NCBI GenBank assembly: GCA_002508425.1
Contig: DAKU01000144.1
Location: forward strand, 1-6,493
Direction of reading: 5' to 3'
From: Methanosarcinaceae archaeon UBA470
GTDB lineage: Archaea > Halobacteriota > Methanosarcinia > Methanosarcinales > Methanosarcinaceae
DNA length: 6,493 nucleotides
Below the pieces are notes generated by a model. The model had not been told where the DNA came from. It did not search any database and saw only the letters and a list, made by a program, of their open reading frames with translations. Below are positions 1 to 4,894 of this stretch, piece after piece; positions within the stretch are counted from its first letter, which is position 1, and each line of letters opens with the position of its first letter. The translations under genes were made by a program, and so were the position numbers.

Positions 1-787
1 ATAAGTTTTTATCTGCAGTGATATCACTATTTCCATGGAGGATTTGAATATCCGCATAATCATAGATTATTTTGAACTGCTGGTCTTGTTTCTTGTTCTC
101 AAAGACCAGTTCAAGATGGGAAATGCCATTGTAGTCTATGTTAGTGATTATGAACTCACTTACATCAACTAATTTTACTTTATTCTCTTTATGTATTAAT
201 CCCGTCTTTACCCAAATCGGAAGCTGGATATTTCCATGCACTTCACGCATAAGCAGTGGTTCATTCCGATATAGAAGTTCACTTTCATATTCTACACCAG
301 ATATGGAGGCTTTGAGATCTCCTTTCATAACACCATTATCAAGACGAACAGAATATGCCTTTATAGCACCATAGATCCCATGCTCAAAAAGAGAATTGAG
401 CAAAGGGAACATTTTTTGTTCGAGATCATGGATATGGAACTCATAATCTCTCTTTTTTTGCTCAAGATCTTTTTTGAGATTACGAAGACCATTACTGACA
501 CTTTCATCACAGGCATCCATGATAGCATTGTGACAATCGAGGATCTCCACATTTTCTGCGTTAAGGGAGATGGATTTTACATATGACTTTACATCGTTAG
601 CAAATTTTTCAAGACTTATTATCCTGTTATCGAGAGAAGAAATAGCATTCTTTTCAAGTTCATTTACCTCAATAGCATCATTTTCTAAGGGGAGGACTTT
701 CCCTGCTATTTCAATGAGATCAGTGAGATCCTGAATAAAATCACGTTGTATGGGCAGGTCTGTAGAATCCTGATAAGTGTACCTCAT
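1..787 (-). CDS. Unrecognised coiled-coil protein, 3' end beyond the window (partial)
   Basis: The reading frame is open from an ATG at 787 to the left edge, giving 262 residues with no stop. The start is well supported: GGAGG lies at 793-797, 5 nt before the ATG, and an in-frame TGA directly precedes the ATG, so no longer N-terminus is possible. Residues about 20-135 look helical and charged, with hydrophobic residues at heptad-like spacing (around L34, L44, L52, I56, L59, and again L104, L108, L122), which suggests coiled coil. From about residue 140 the pattern changes to alternating beta-like strands (KAYSVRLDNG, GNIQLPIWVK, HLELVFENK), suggesting a C-terminal beta-rich domain. No signal peptide, membrane segment, metal-binding cluster or nucleotide-binding motif is visible. 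I do not recognise the family and assign no function. It lies 74 nt downstream of tyrS on the same strand, with a possible promoter of its own. Confidence 0.85.
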   Translation of the reverse strand, partial: MRYTYQDSTDLPIQRDFIQDLTDLIEIAGKVLPLENDAIEVNELEKNAISSLDNRIISLEKFANDVKSYVKSISLNAENVEILDCHNAIMDACDESVSNGLRNLKKDLEQKKRDYEFHIHDLEQKMFPLLNSLFEHGIYGAIKAYSVRLDNGVMKGDLKASISGVEYESELLYRNEPLLMREVHGNIQLPIWVKTGLIHKENKVKLVDVSEFIITNIDYNGISHLELVFENKKQDQQFKIIYDYADIQILHGNSDITADKNL

Positions 788-837
788 TCAATCCTCCGCC
801 TGGATGAATATTTGATTATTTGTTGTATGTGACCAGT

Positions 838-846
838 TAAATATGT
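838..846 (-). promoter_or_regulatory. Possible TATA box for the left-edge coiled-coil gene
   Basis: On the minus strand this reads ACATATTTA, followed by AC. About 26 nt downstream puts transcription start near 815, giving a leader of roughly 28 nt that includes the GGAGG ribosome binding site. A second AT-rich stretch (CAAATATTC, near 805-813) would give an almost leaderless transcript, which fits less well with the good Shine-Dalgarno sequence. The match to the archaeal TATA consensus is only moderate, and read-through from tyrS is equally possible. Confidence 0.3.
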
Positions 847-860
847 TACGACGTCAGAAC
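845..860. repeat. Imperfect 16-nt palindrome upstream of the coiled-coil gene promoter
   Basis: The sequence GTTACGACGTCAGAAC has outer GTT/AAC arms and a perfect GACGTC core, with two mismatched pairs between them. It abuts the upstream side of the putative TATA box at 838-846, where an activator or repressor could bind. It begins directly after the tyrS stop codon, so it could also be a weak RNA fold at the end of that transcript. There is no U-run to make it a convincing terminator. Confidence 0.25.
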
Positions 861-861
861 C

Positions 862-1821
862 TCAAGCATTTCTCAGAACATTCCTGACAGGCTCAAGTAT
901 CAGATTCATGTACTTAGCAGCACCTTTTTTCAGGTCCATAGGATGCAGAGTCCCTTCTGAAAAAACTGTTGTAAGTTCACCATAACCCCTGCACACAAGG
1001 TTCCCGCCATATTTTTCCGGCCTTTCAAATATAATTTCCCCATATCTGGGACAAATGTGGTATCTGAATAATTCCAGCATCGGATTCTCAGAGATCTCAC
1101 CTGCTGGACAGAAAGCTTTTTTCATCTTTTGATTTATCTCTTCTTCCGAATCATCCACTGAAATGAAATTATCACTTGAAGAGGACATCTTTTTTCCGTC
1201 CAGGCCCAGAAGTATAGGGGTGTGTATGCAAAGAGGAGATTTAAAACCCAGAGCTGGCAGACCTTCCCTGGCAAGCATGTGTATCTTTCGCTGGTCAATG
1301 CCTCCAACAGCTACATCCACTCCAAGAAGAGCAATGTCAATTGCCTGCATCATAGGGTAGACCATCTGGGAAACTTTGGGATCATCCATCTTTCTGCCGA
1401 CCTCATCCATACTTCGCCTTGCCCTATTAAGAGATGCAGTGGTGGTTAGCTTGAGCACATTGAGCATGTAATCGGGAGTTAGCTGGAAATCAGAACCATA
1501 CACGAACTTTGTTTTCTGTGGATCGAGGCCCAAAGCTATGAAACAATCCCTGTTATAATCAGCGGTTTTGCGCACTTCTTCCAGAGACCCCTTTTGATTC
1601 AGGTATGCATGCACATCTGCAAGCAAGACAATGATCTGAAAACCGGCATTCTGCAGATCCAGAAGTTTATTGACCGTAAGCACATGGCCTAAATGTATCT
1701 TACCACTGGGCTCATAACCCACATACGCAACAGGGCTATCCTTATTTCTTAGAAGTTCTTGTAGCTCTTCTTCTGTAACAATTTCCTGTACGTTCCTTTT
1801 TATAAGCTCCAGTCTGTCCAT
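862..1821 (-). CDS. tyrS: Tyrosyl-tRNA synthetase, archaeal type
   Basis: This is a class I aminoacyl-tRNA synthetase that charges tRNA-Tyr in the cytoplasm using ATP and tyrosine. The 319 residues match the usual archaeal length. Visible motifs are the HIGH-type HLGH at residues 43-46 within GYEPSGKIHLGH, and KMSSS at 211-215. By alignment from memory with the Methanocaldococcus jannaschii enzyme, the tyrosine pocket is intact: Y33, Y155, Q159, D162 and Q177. The C-terminal HPMDLK at 293-298 carries D296, equivalent to the aspartate that reads G34 of the anticodon. The bacterial S4-type tail is absent, as expected in archaea. The ATG is preceded by GGTGA (1826-1830) at 4-nt spacing. The gene follows thg1 by 54 nt on the same strand and probably shares its transcript, although a possible internal TATA box lies in the gap. 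Confidence 0.97.
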   Translation of the reverse strand: MDRLELIKRNVQEIVTEEELQELLRNKDSPVAYVGYEPSGKIHLGHVLTVNKLLDLQNAGFQIIVLLADVHAYLNQKGSLEEVRKTADYNRDCFIALGLDPQKTKFVYGSDFQLTPDYMLNVLKLTTTASLNRARRSMDEVGRKMDDPKVSQMVYPMMQAIDIALLGVDVAVGGIDQRKIHMLAREGLPALGFKSPLCIHTPILLGLDGKKMSSSSDNFISVDDSEEEINQKMKKAFCPAGEISENPMLELFRYHICPRYGEIIFERPEKYGGNLVCRGYGELTTVFSEGTLHPMDLKKGAAKYMNLILEPVRNVLRNA

Positions 1822-1865
1822 GTGTTCACCATTTGTAAATACTGATTGGTATAGAAACTCTTTCT

Positions 1866-1874
1866 GTTTATATG
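1866..1874 (-). promoter_or_regulatory. Possible internal TATA box for tyrS
   Basis: CATATAAAC on the minus strand lies at the end of thg1 and just beyond it, about 45 nt before the tyrS ATG. A start about 26 nt downstream, near 1843, would give a leader of roughly 22 nt holding the GGTGA ribosome binding site. This geometry would let tyrS be expressed independently of the upstream genes. AT-rich matches of this kind also arise by chance. Confidence 0.35.
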
Positions 1875-1875
1875 G

Positions 1876-2607
1876 TTAACTGTCCGCAATCAATGAATCA
1901 ATAAGAGCTTTCCCCTCAGTAGAAGTAAAAAGAGGTATGTCCCAGTTCTGAACAATTTTGGAACGGAAACTACTTGTCTTCTGTCGCATCAGAGGATTAT
2001 ACCCTTCAATAGAGTATTTCTCTTTATGAACAAGTATTCCTTTCCTTTGCCACGCAGGCACCTTTGAAATGTTAATGCCAAATTTGAAAAGCAACTCATG
2101 CCTATCGGAGGACCTTTCTCGTTTTAGGATAGCAGCAGCTTCCTTTTCACTTGATCCCTGTGATACAAGAGTATAGAAAGCATATGAATTGATACAATTT
2201 CTCCACGCTTCTTTCTGCCTCCAGTCTAAATATTCCGATATCTGCTCCCGGCACACAGGAAGAATACGTGAGTCGAAAGCAAGAGGTTCCTGTGGGTTCA
2301 AACTCAGAGAAAGAGAACTGCTCAAAAAACTGGGTACGATAGAGTTTAGTTTTTCCACCCTTCCATCAAATGGCAGATCTTTAAACAATAGATTGATCTC
2401 ATCTGAGAAGGTATATCCAAAAACAGGTGATAAGCCACTTTTTTTGAATAGCATTTCTACAGCATTACCCATAGAAACTGCAAACCTACTATCAAAGGGC
2501 TTCTCAAAGCCCATACGTGACAGTGAATTTCTGAAGGTCCTGCCGTCTACACGGATAATAAAAGGAGGAGCACAGCGCAGATCACTGTAGATCTCTCGCT
2601 TCTTCAT
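1876..2607 (-). CDS. thg1: Thg1-family 3'-5' nucleotidyltransferase (tRNA-His guanylyltransferase-like)
   Basis: Thg1 proteins add nucleotides to the 5' end of tRNA in the 3'-5' direction. Eukaryotic Thg1 adds G-1 to tRNA-His, while archaeal members perform template-dependent addition and are implicated in completing or repairing tRNA 5' ends. The 243 residues are full family length. The polymerase-like palm is visible as RVDGRTF at 19-25, with metal ligand D21, and YTFSDEINLLF at 65-75, with D69-E70. The eukaryotic HINNLYN motif is replaced by NCINSYAF at 137-144, as expected for an archaeal Thg1-like protein and not for the eukaryotic A73-tRNA enzyme. The ATG lies 6 nt after the PRC-barrel stop codon. 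No clear Shine-Dalgarno is present beyond the purine-rich end of that gene (about 2617-2631), so translational coupling is likely. The stop is TAA and there is no in-frame amber codon. Confidence 0.93.
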   Translation of the reverse strand: MKKREIYSDLRCAPPFIIRVDGRTFRNSLSRMGFEKPFDSRFAVSMGNAVEMLFKKSGLSPVFGYTFSDEINLLFKDLPFDGRVEKLNSIVPSFLSSSLSLSLNPQEPLAFDSRILPVCREQISEYLDWRQKEAWRNCINSYAFYTLVSQGSSEKEAAAILKRERSSDRHELLFKFGINISKVPAWQRKGILVHKEKYSIEGYNPLMRQKTSSFRSKIVQNWDIPLFTSTEGKALIDSLIADS

Positions 2608-2613
2608 GTGCGT

Positions 2614-2880
2614 TTACTCTTCTTCTTTTTCTTTTTTTATCTTGAACTTGCTAACAATGCTCCTTATTATAACAATATCTCCGGTGGTCACTACCCATCT
2701 ATAAGGAATGATCGCACCCCTTGTTGGCACATCAAATATGTCCCTATTTATGTCAGTTATGGCTATACCTTTAACGTTCCTTTCCTCAACATTTAATACA
2801 AGGTCAGCCACTTTTCCAACGTATGTGCCAGCATCTGTGTAAACATTAAGCCCGAAAAGTGATGTCAAATCCGTACGCAT
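2614..2880 (-). CDS. Small PRC-barrel domain protein
   Basis: The 88 residues form a single PRC-barrel beta domain (about residues 4-78) followed by a charged KKEKEEE tail. The pattern is typical of the family: SLFGLNVYTDAGTYVGKVAD at the N-terminus, a strand VKGIAITDI at 36-44, and IPYRWVVTTGDIVII at 58-72. PRC-barrels are protein-binding or RNA-linked adaptors, as in RimM. In Haloferax the single-domain proteins CdpB1 and CdpB2 act with SepF in FtsZ-based division, and the IPYRWV..GDI signature resembles these archaeal proteins, but that is from memory. There is no membrane segment or signal peptide, so it is cytoplasmic. The ATG has AGGG 5 nt upstream and a strong TATA-like element about 30 nt upstream. 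It lies immediately before thg1, so a tRNA-related role is an alternative to cell division. Confidence 0.88.
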   Translation of the reverse strand: MRTDLTSLFGLNVYTDAGTYVGKVADLVLNVEERNVKGIAITDINRDIFDVPTRGAIIPYRWVVTTGDIVIIRSIVSKFKIKKEKEEE

Positions 2881-2906
2881 GCTATCCCTTCTTTATTTAA
2901 TATTAC

Positions 2907-2914
2907 TTATATAT
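2907..2914 (-). promoter_or_regulatory. TATA box upstream of the PRC-barrel/thg1 (tyrS) cluster
   Basis: ATATATAA on the minus strand is a good archaeal TATA element. Its centre is about 30 nt before the PRC-barrel ATG, so transcription would begin near 2884 and the mRNA would be almost leaderless. It lies between the hairpin after mdh and the PRC-barrel gene, consistent with a transcription unit separate from mdh. Confidence 0.5.
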
Positions 2915-2928
2915 GAATATTCGTATGT

Positions 2929-2955
2929 AAAAGCATTATATGTAGAAATGCTTTT
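2929..2955 (-). terminator. Hairpin directly after the mdh stop codon, possible terminator
   Basis: On the minus strand the arms AAAAGCATT and AATGCTTTT form a perfect 9-bp inverted repeat (2947-2955 and 2929-2937) with a 9-nt loop. The first arm begins at the base after the mdh TGA. The second arm ends in four T residues, a short U-tract. Archaeal termination relies mainly on U-runs, so this could stop or process mdh mRNA, stabilise its 3' end, or be a DNA site upstream of the PRC-barrel promoter. Confidence 0.45.
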
Positions 2956-3888
2956 TCATACATTTCCGAAATTTAGCTTTTCAATACCAGATCTCACAGC
3001 CTGTCCAGAACTTGAAAGTGCTAACATCTGTTCTTGTGTAAGAGTTATTTCAATTACTTTCTCAATGCCGTTTTTTCCAATCTTTGCAGGTACTCCCAGA
3101 CACAGGTCACTGAAACCATATTCACCCTCTAGATAAACAGAGGCTGGAAGTACTCTTCCGGAATCATTTACAATTGCATCTACCATCACTACAATTGAAG
3201 CTGAAGGAGCATAGAATGCGCTTCCTTCCTTAAGAAGACTGACTATCTCAGCACCTGCGTTAATAGTCCTTGTGACAAGTTTGTCGATAACTTCCTGTGG
3301 CAAGAATTGAGAAATAGGAACTCCAGATACTGTTGTGTACTGCGGCAAAGGAACCATGCTATCACCATGTCCGCCAAGGACCATGGCATCTACATCCTTT
3401 ACGGAACAGCCTACTTCTTGAGCCACAAAAGAGGCGAATCTTGCTGAGTCCAAAAGACCACTCATACCAAATACCCTATTTTTTCCAAATCCAGTATACC
3501 TCGCTACAGAATAAGTGATGATGTCCAGTGGATTAGTCACTGTAATCACTATGCTCTTTGGAGCATACTGCTTGATATTATTGCATACTTCTTTTGTGAT
3601 CTTTGCATTGATGGTTAGTAGATCATCCCTTGTCATACCAGGCTTACGTGCTATACCTGCCGTTATAACGACGATATCGGAACCTTCTATATCCCCATAA
3701 TCATTGGTTCCCTTTATGTTCACATCGTAACCTAGCAAAGGTGCAGCCTGCATAAGATCTAATGCTTTTCCTTGGGGAAGTCCTTGCACCACATCCAGCA
3801 TAACAATGTCAGCAAATTTGCTCTCTGCAAGTCTCTGCACAGTGGAAGCACCCACATTACCTGCACCTATCACTGAAATTTTTTTCAT
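2956..3888 (-). CDS. mdh: Malate dehydrogenase (LDH-like type, NAD-dependent)
   Basis: The enzyme interconverts malate and oxaloacetate in the cytoplasm; in methanogens this belongs to the partial citric acid cycle. From the ATG at 3888 it has 310 residues, the usual length. The Rossmann glycine motif GAGNVG is at 8-13, and D32 at the end of the second strand (LDVVQG) points to NAD preference. The substrate loop ARKPGMTRDD holds R81 and R87, the malate-type rather than lactate-type pattern. R150 and the D147/H174 catalytic pair (LLDSAR, GGHGDSMVP) are present. An in-frame GTG at 3921 would add 11 residues but lies upstream of the predicted transcription start. The ATG at 3888 has AGAGGA (3895-3900) at 6-nt spacing, whereas the ATG two codons earlier (3894) abuts that sequence. 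It is the first gene of the leftward block and divergent from the exonuclease gene. Confidence 0.96.
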   Translation of the reverse strand: MKKISVIGAGNVGASTVQRLAESKFADIVMLDVVQGLPQGKALDLMQAAPLLGYDVNIKGTNDYGDIEGSDIVVITAGIARKPGMTRDDLLTINAKITKEVCNNIKQYAPKSIVITVTNPLDIITYSVARYTGFGKNRVFGMSGLLDSARFASFVAQEVGCSVKDVDAMVLGGHGDSMVPLPQYTTVSGVPISQFLPQEVIDKLVTRTINAGAEIVSLLKEGSAFYAPSASIVVMVDAIVNDSGRVLPASVYLEGEYGFSDLCLGVPAKIGKNGIEKVIEITLTQEQMLALSSSGQAVRSGIEKLNFGNV

Positions 3889-3929
3889 GTCCATTCCTCT
3901 GTATAAGGTGTTTTTTGACACATTTACAC

Positions 3930-3939
3930 TAATATAAAA
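3930..3939 (-). promoter_or_regulatory. TATA box of mdh
   Basis: On the minus strand the sequence reads TTTTATATTA, a close match to the archaeal TATA consensus. Start of transcription about 26-27 nt downstream, near 3908, leaves a leader of about 20 nt that contains the AGAGGA ribosome binding site. This geometry excludes the GTG at 3921 as the translation start if the promoter is right. Confidence 0.6.
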
Positions 3940-3947
3940 GTCTGTCC

Positions 3948-3958
3948 TATATTATATT
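3948..3958 (+). promoter_or_regulatory. Possible TATA box for the exonuclease gene
   Basis: TATATTATATT on the plus strand would place a rightward start near 3980, giving a long leader of about 85-90 nt before the ATG at 4068. A closer start cannot be excluded: the stretch 4022-4048 has AT-rich sequence but no convincing TATA consensus. Confidence 0.35.
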
Positions 3959-4021
3959 AGTTATGACTCATTCATAAGGTCTAGCCCCTTGATCAATTAG
4001 ACTATCTGGACATAACGCTAT

Positions 4022-4039
4022 GGTTATTAATCAATAACC
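4022..4039. repeat. 7-bp inverted repeat in the leader of the exonuclease gene
   Basis: GGTTATT (4022-4028) and AATAACC (4033-4039) are perfect reverse complements around a 4-nt AATC centre. It lies 28 nt before the exonuclease ATG. It could bind a dimeric regulator, or form a small hairpin in the leader if transcription starts near 3980. Confidence 0.35.
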
Positions 4040-4067
4040 TATACTCTAAGGGAAAGAGGCCGGTTGA

Positions 4068-4826
4068 ATGCTAGAAAGCACTTATATCCATATCCCCATG
4101 ATAGGCGCCACAATAGAAAAAAGAATTTGGACAAGCGGCGTACGAACGTGGAAAGATTTCCTAAGCGAAAGAGATAGTATCTCCATTCCTGACAAAAAGA
4201 AAAGCCTCATCTGCGCAGGAATAGTGGATTCCATTGACAGACTTGAAGCCAAGGATCACGAATTTTTCTCCCGTTCTCTGCCTTCTTCAGAACATTGGCG
4301 AGCATATCGCCATTTCTCAGACAAAGTGGCATGTGTAGATATTGAAACCACTGGACTTGCTCCGGGTCATGACAGCATTACAGTAGTAGGCATCTATGAT
4401 GGAAAGGAAGCACGGACATATGTCAAAGGTATCGACCTTGAGGAGATAGTCGAGGAGTTACCAAAATACACAACGCTCATTACTTTTAATGGTGCCCGCT
4501 TTGACCTACCTTTTATAAAAAGAGAATTCCCCGAGATAGAATTTGATCAATTGCATATTGATCTGATGTACCCTCTGCGTCGCATTGGTCTTGCAGGTGG
4601 GCTCAAGAAAGTAGAAAAAATGGTAGGAATCTCTAGAAGTGAGGATACGACTGGCCTGTCAGGTTTTGATGCAGTGCGCCTCTGGAGAGAGTACGAACGT
4701 GGAAACAAAAGATCACTTGACCTTTTGCTGGAATACAACCGCGAGGATATAGTGAATCTGAAAACCATCATAGAGATGGTCTACGATAAACTGGTGGAAA
4801 ATAAATATTCACAATGCCAAATATAA
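4068..4826 (+). CDS. Predicted HhH and RNase H-like DEDD exonuclease (YprB type)
   Basis: The 252 residues carry an N-terminal helix-hairpin-helix-like segment (IHIPMIGATIEKRIWTSGVR at 7-26, then TWKDFL) and a C-terminal RNase H-fold 3'-5' exonuclease domain from about residue 86. Exo motif I is DIETTG at 91-96 (D91, E93), motif II is TFNGARFDLPF at 139-149 (D146), and motif III is YNRED at 223-227, a Y-x3-D arrangement of the DEDDy class. HIDLMYPLRRIGLAGGLKK at 163-181 is the conserved middle block of the YprB/RNase_H_2 family. Substrate is unknown; single-stranded DNA or RNA is likely from the fold. The ATG is preceded by an in-frame TGA and by AGAGG (4055-4059) at 8 nt. The gene lies 68 nt upstream of uvrC on the same strand, which makes a nucleic acid repair role reasonable but unproven. 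Confidence 0.87.
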   Translation: MLESTYIHIPMIGATIEKRIWTSGVRTWKDFLSERDSISIPDKKKSLICAGIVDSIDRLEAKDHEFFSRSLPSSEHWRAYRHFSDKVACVDIETTGLAPGHDSITVVGIYDGKEARTYVKGIDLEEIVEELPKYTTLITFNGARFDLPFIKREFPEIEFDQLHIDLMYPLRRIGLAGGLKKVEKMVGISRSEDTTGLSGFDAVRLWREYERGNKRSLDLLLEYNREDIVNLKTIIEMVYDKLVENKYSQCQI

Positions 4827-4831
4827 ACCTA

Positions 4832-4837
4832 TTTTTT
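4832..4837 (+). terminator. T-run after the exonuclease gene, possible U-tract terminator
   Basis: Six consecutive T residues lie 5 nt after the exonuclease stop codon with no hairpin before them. U-runs alone can terminate archaeal transcription, so this may separate the exonuclease and uvrC transcripts, but six is short and read-through into uvrC is plausible. Confidence 0.25.
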
Positions 4838-4849
4838 AAGGATAGCACA

Positions 4850-4856
4850 TTTATAG
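4850..4856 (+). promoter_or_regulatory. Possible TATA box for uvrC
   Basis: TTTATAG would place transcription start near 4879, inside the inverted repeat at 4875-4892 and only about 16 nt before the ATG. An alternative is AAATATAAA at about 4819-4827, overlapping the exonuclease stop codon. That would give a start near 4849 and put the whole inverted repeat in the leader. I cannot choose between them. Confidence 0.35.
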
Positions 4857-4874
4857 TTCCCTCTTGCACATAAT

Positions 4875-4892
4875 GATAGTTGGAGAACTATC
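4875..4892 (+). promoter_or_regulatory. Perfect stem-loop presenting the uvrC ribosome binding site
   Basis: GATAGTT (4875-4881) and AACTATC (4886-4892) are perfect 7-bp complements, and the 4-nt loop GGAG (4882-4885) is the only Shine-Dalgarno sequence before the uvrC ATG at 4895. If transcribed, the ribosome binding site would sit in the tetraloop, with the stem ending 2 nt before the start codon. If transcription starts within it, it is better read as an operator overlapping the start site. Confidence 0.5.
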
Positions 4893-4894
4893 TC

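Larger units (their letters stand above)
3928..3961. repeat. 9-bp inverted repeat containing back-to-back TATA elements
   Basis: ACTAATATA (3928-3936) and TATATTAGT (3953-3961) are perfect reverse complements separated by 16 nt. Each arm includes a TATA-like core, one facing mdh on the minus strand and one facing the exonuclease gene on the plus strand. It may be a symmetric divergent promoter or an operator that controls both directions. Confidence 0.45.

Noticed and set aside
138..586. Short open frames on both strands (138-374 plus, 380-586 plus, 361-552 minus)
   Set aside because: They lie across the well-supported partial coiled-coil gene on the minus strand, have low-complexity or uncharacteristic composition and no family resemblance, so they are shadows.
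1163..1449. Two overlapping plus-strand frames inside tyrS
   Set aside because: They are antisense to a complete tyrosyl-tRNA synthetase with intact motifs, and they have no recognisable domain.
2189..2590. A 133-residue plus-strand frame
   Set aside because: It is entirely antisense to thg1, whose catalytic motifs confirm the minus-strand frame. The protein looks like no known family.
2632..2638. Run of seven T (A on the coding strand) near the end of the PRC-barrel gene, as a possible frameshift site
   Set aside because: It encodes part of a lysine- and glutamate-rich tail, the zero frame ends normally 6 nt before thg1, and there is no stimulatory structure or extended alternative frame to suggest programmed slippage.
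3889..3921. N-terminal extension of mdh from a GTG start
   Set aside because: It lies largely upstream of the predicted transcription start, adds residues not expected in the family, and a better ribosome binding site serves the ATG at 3888.
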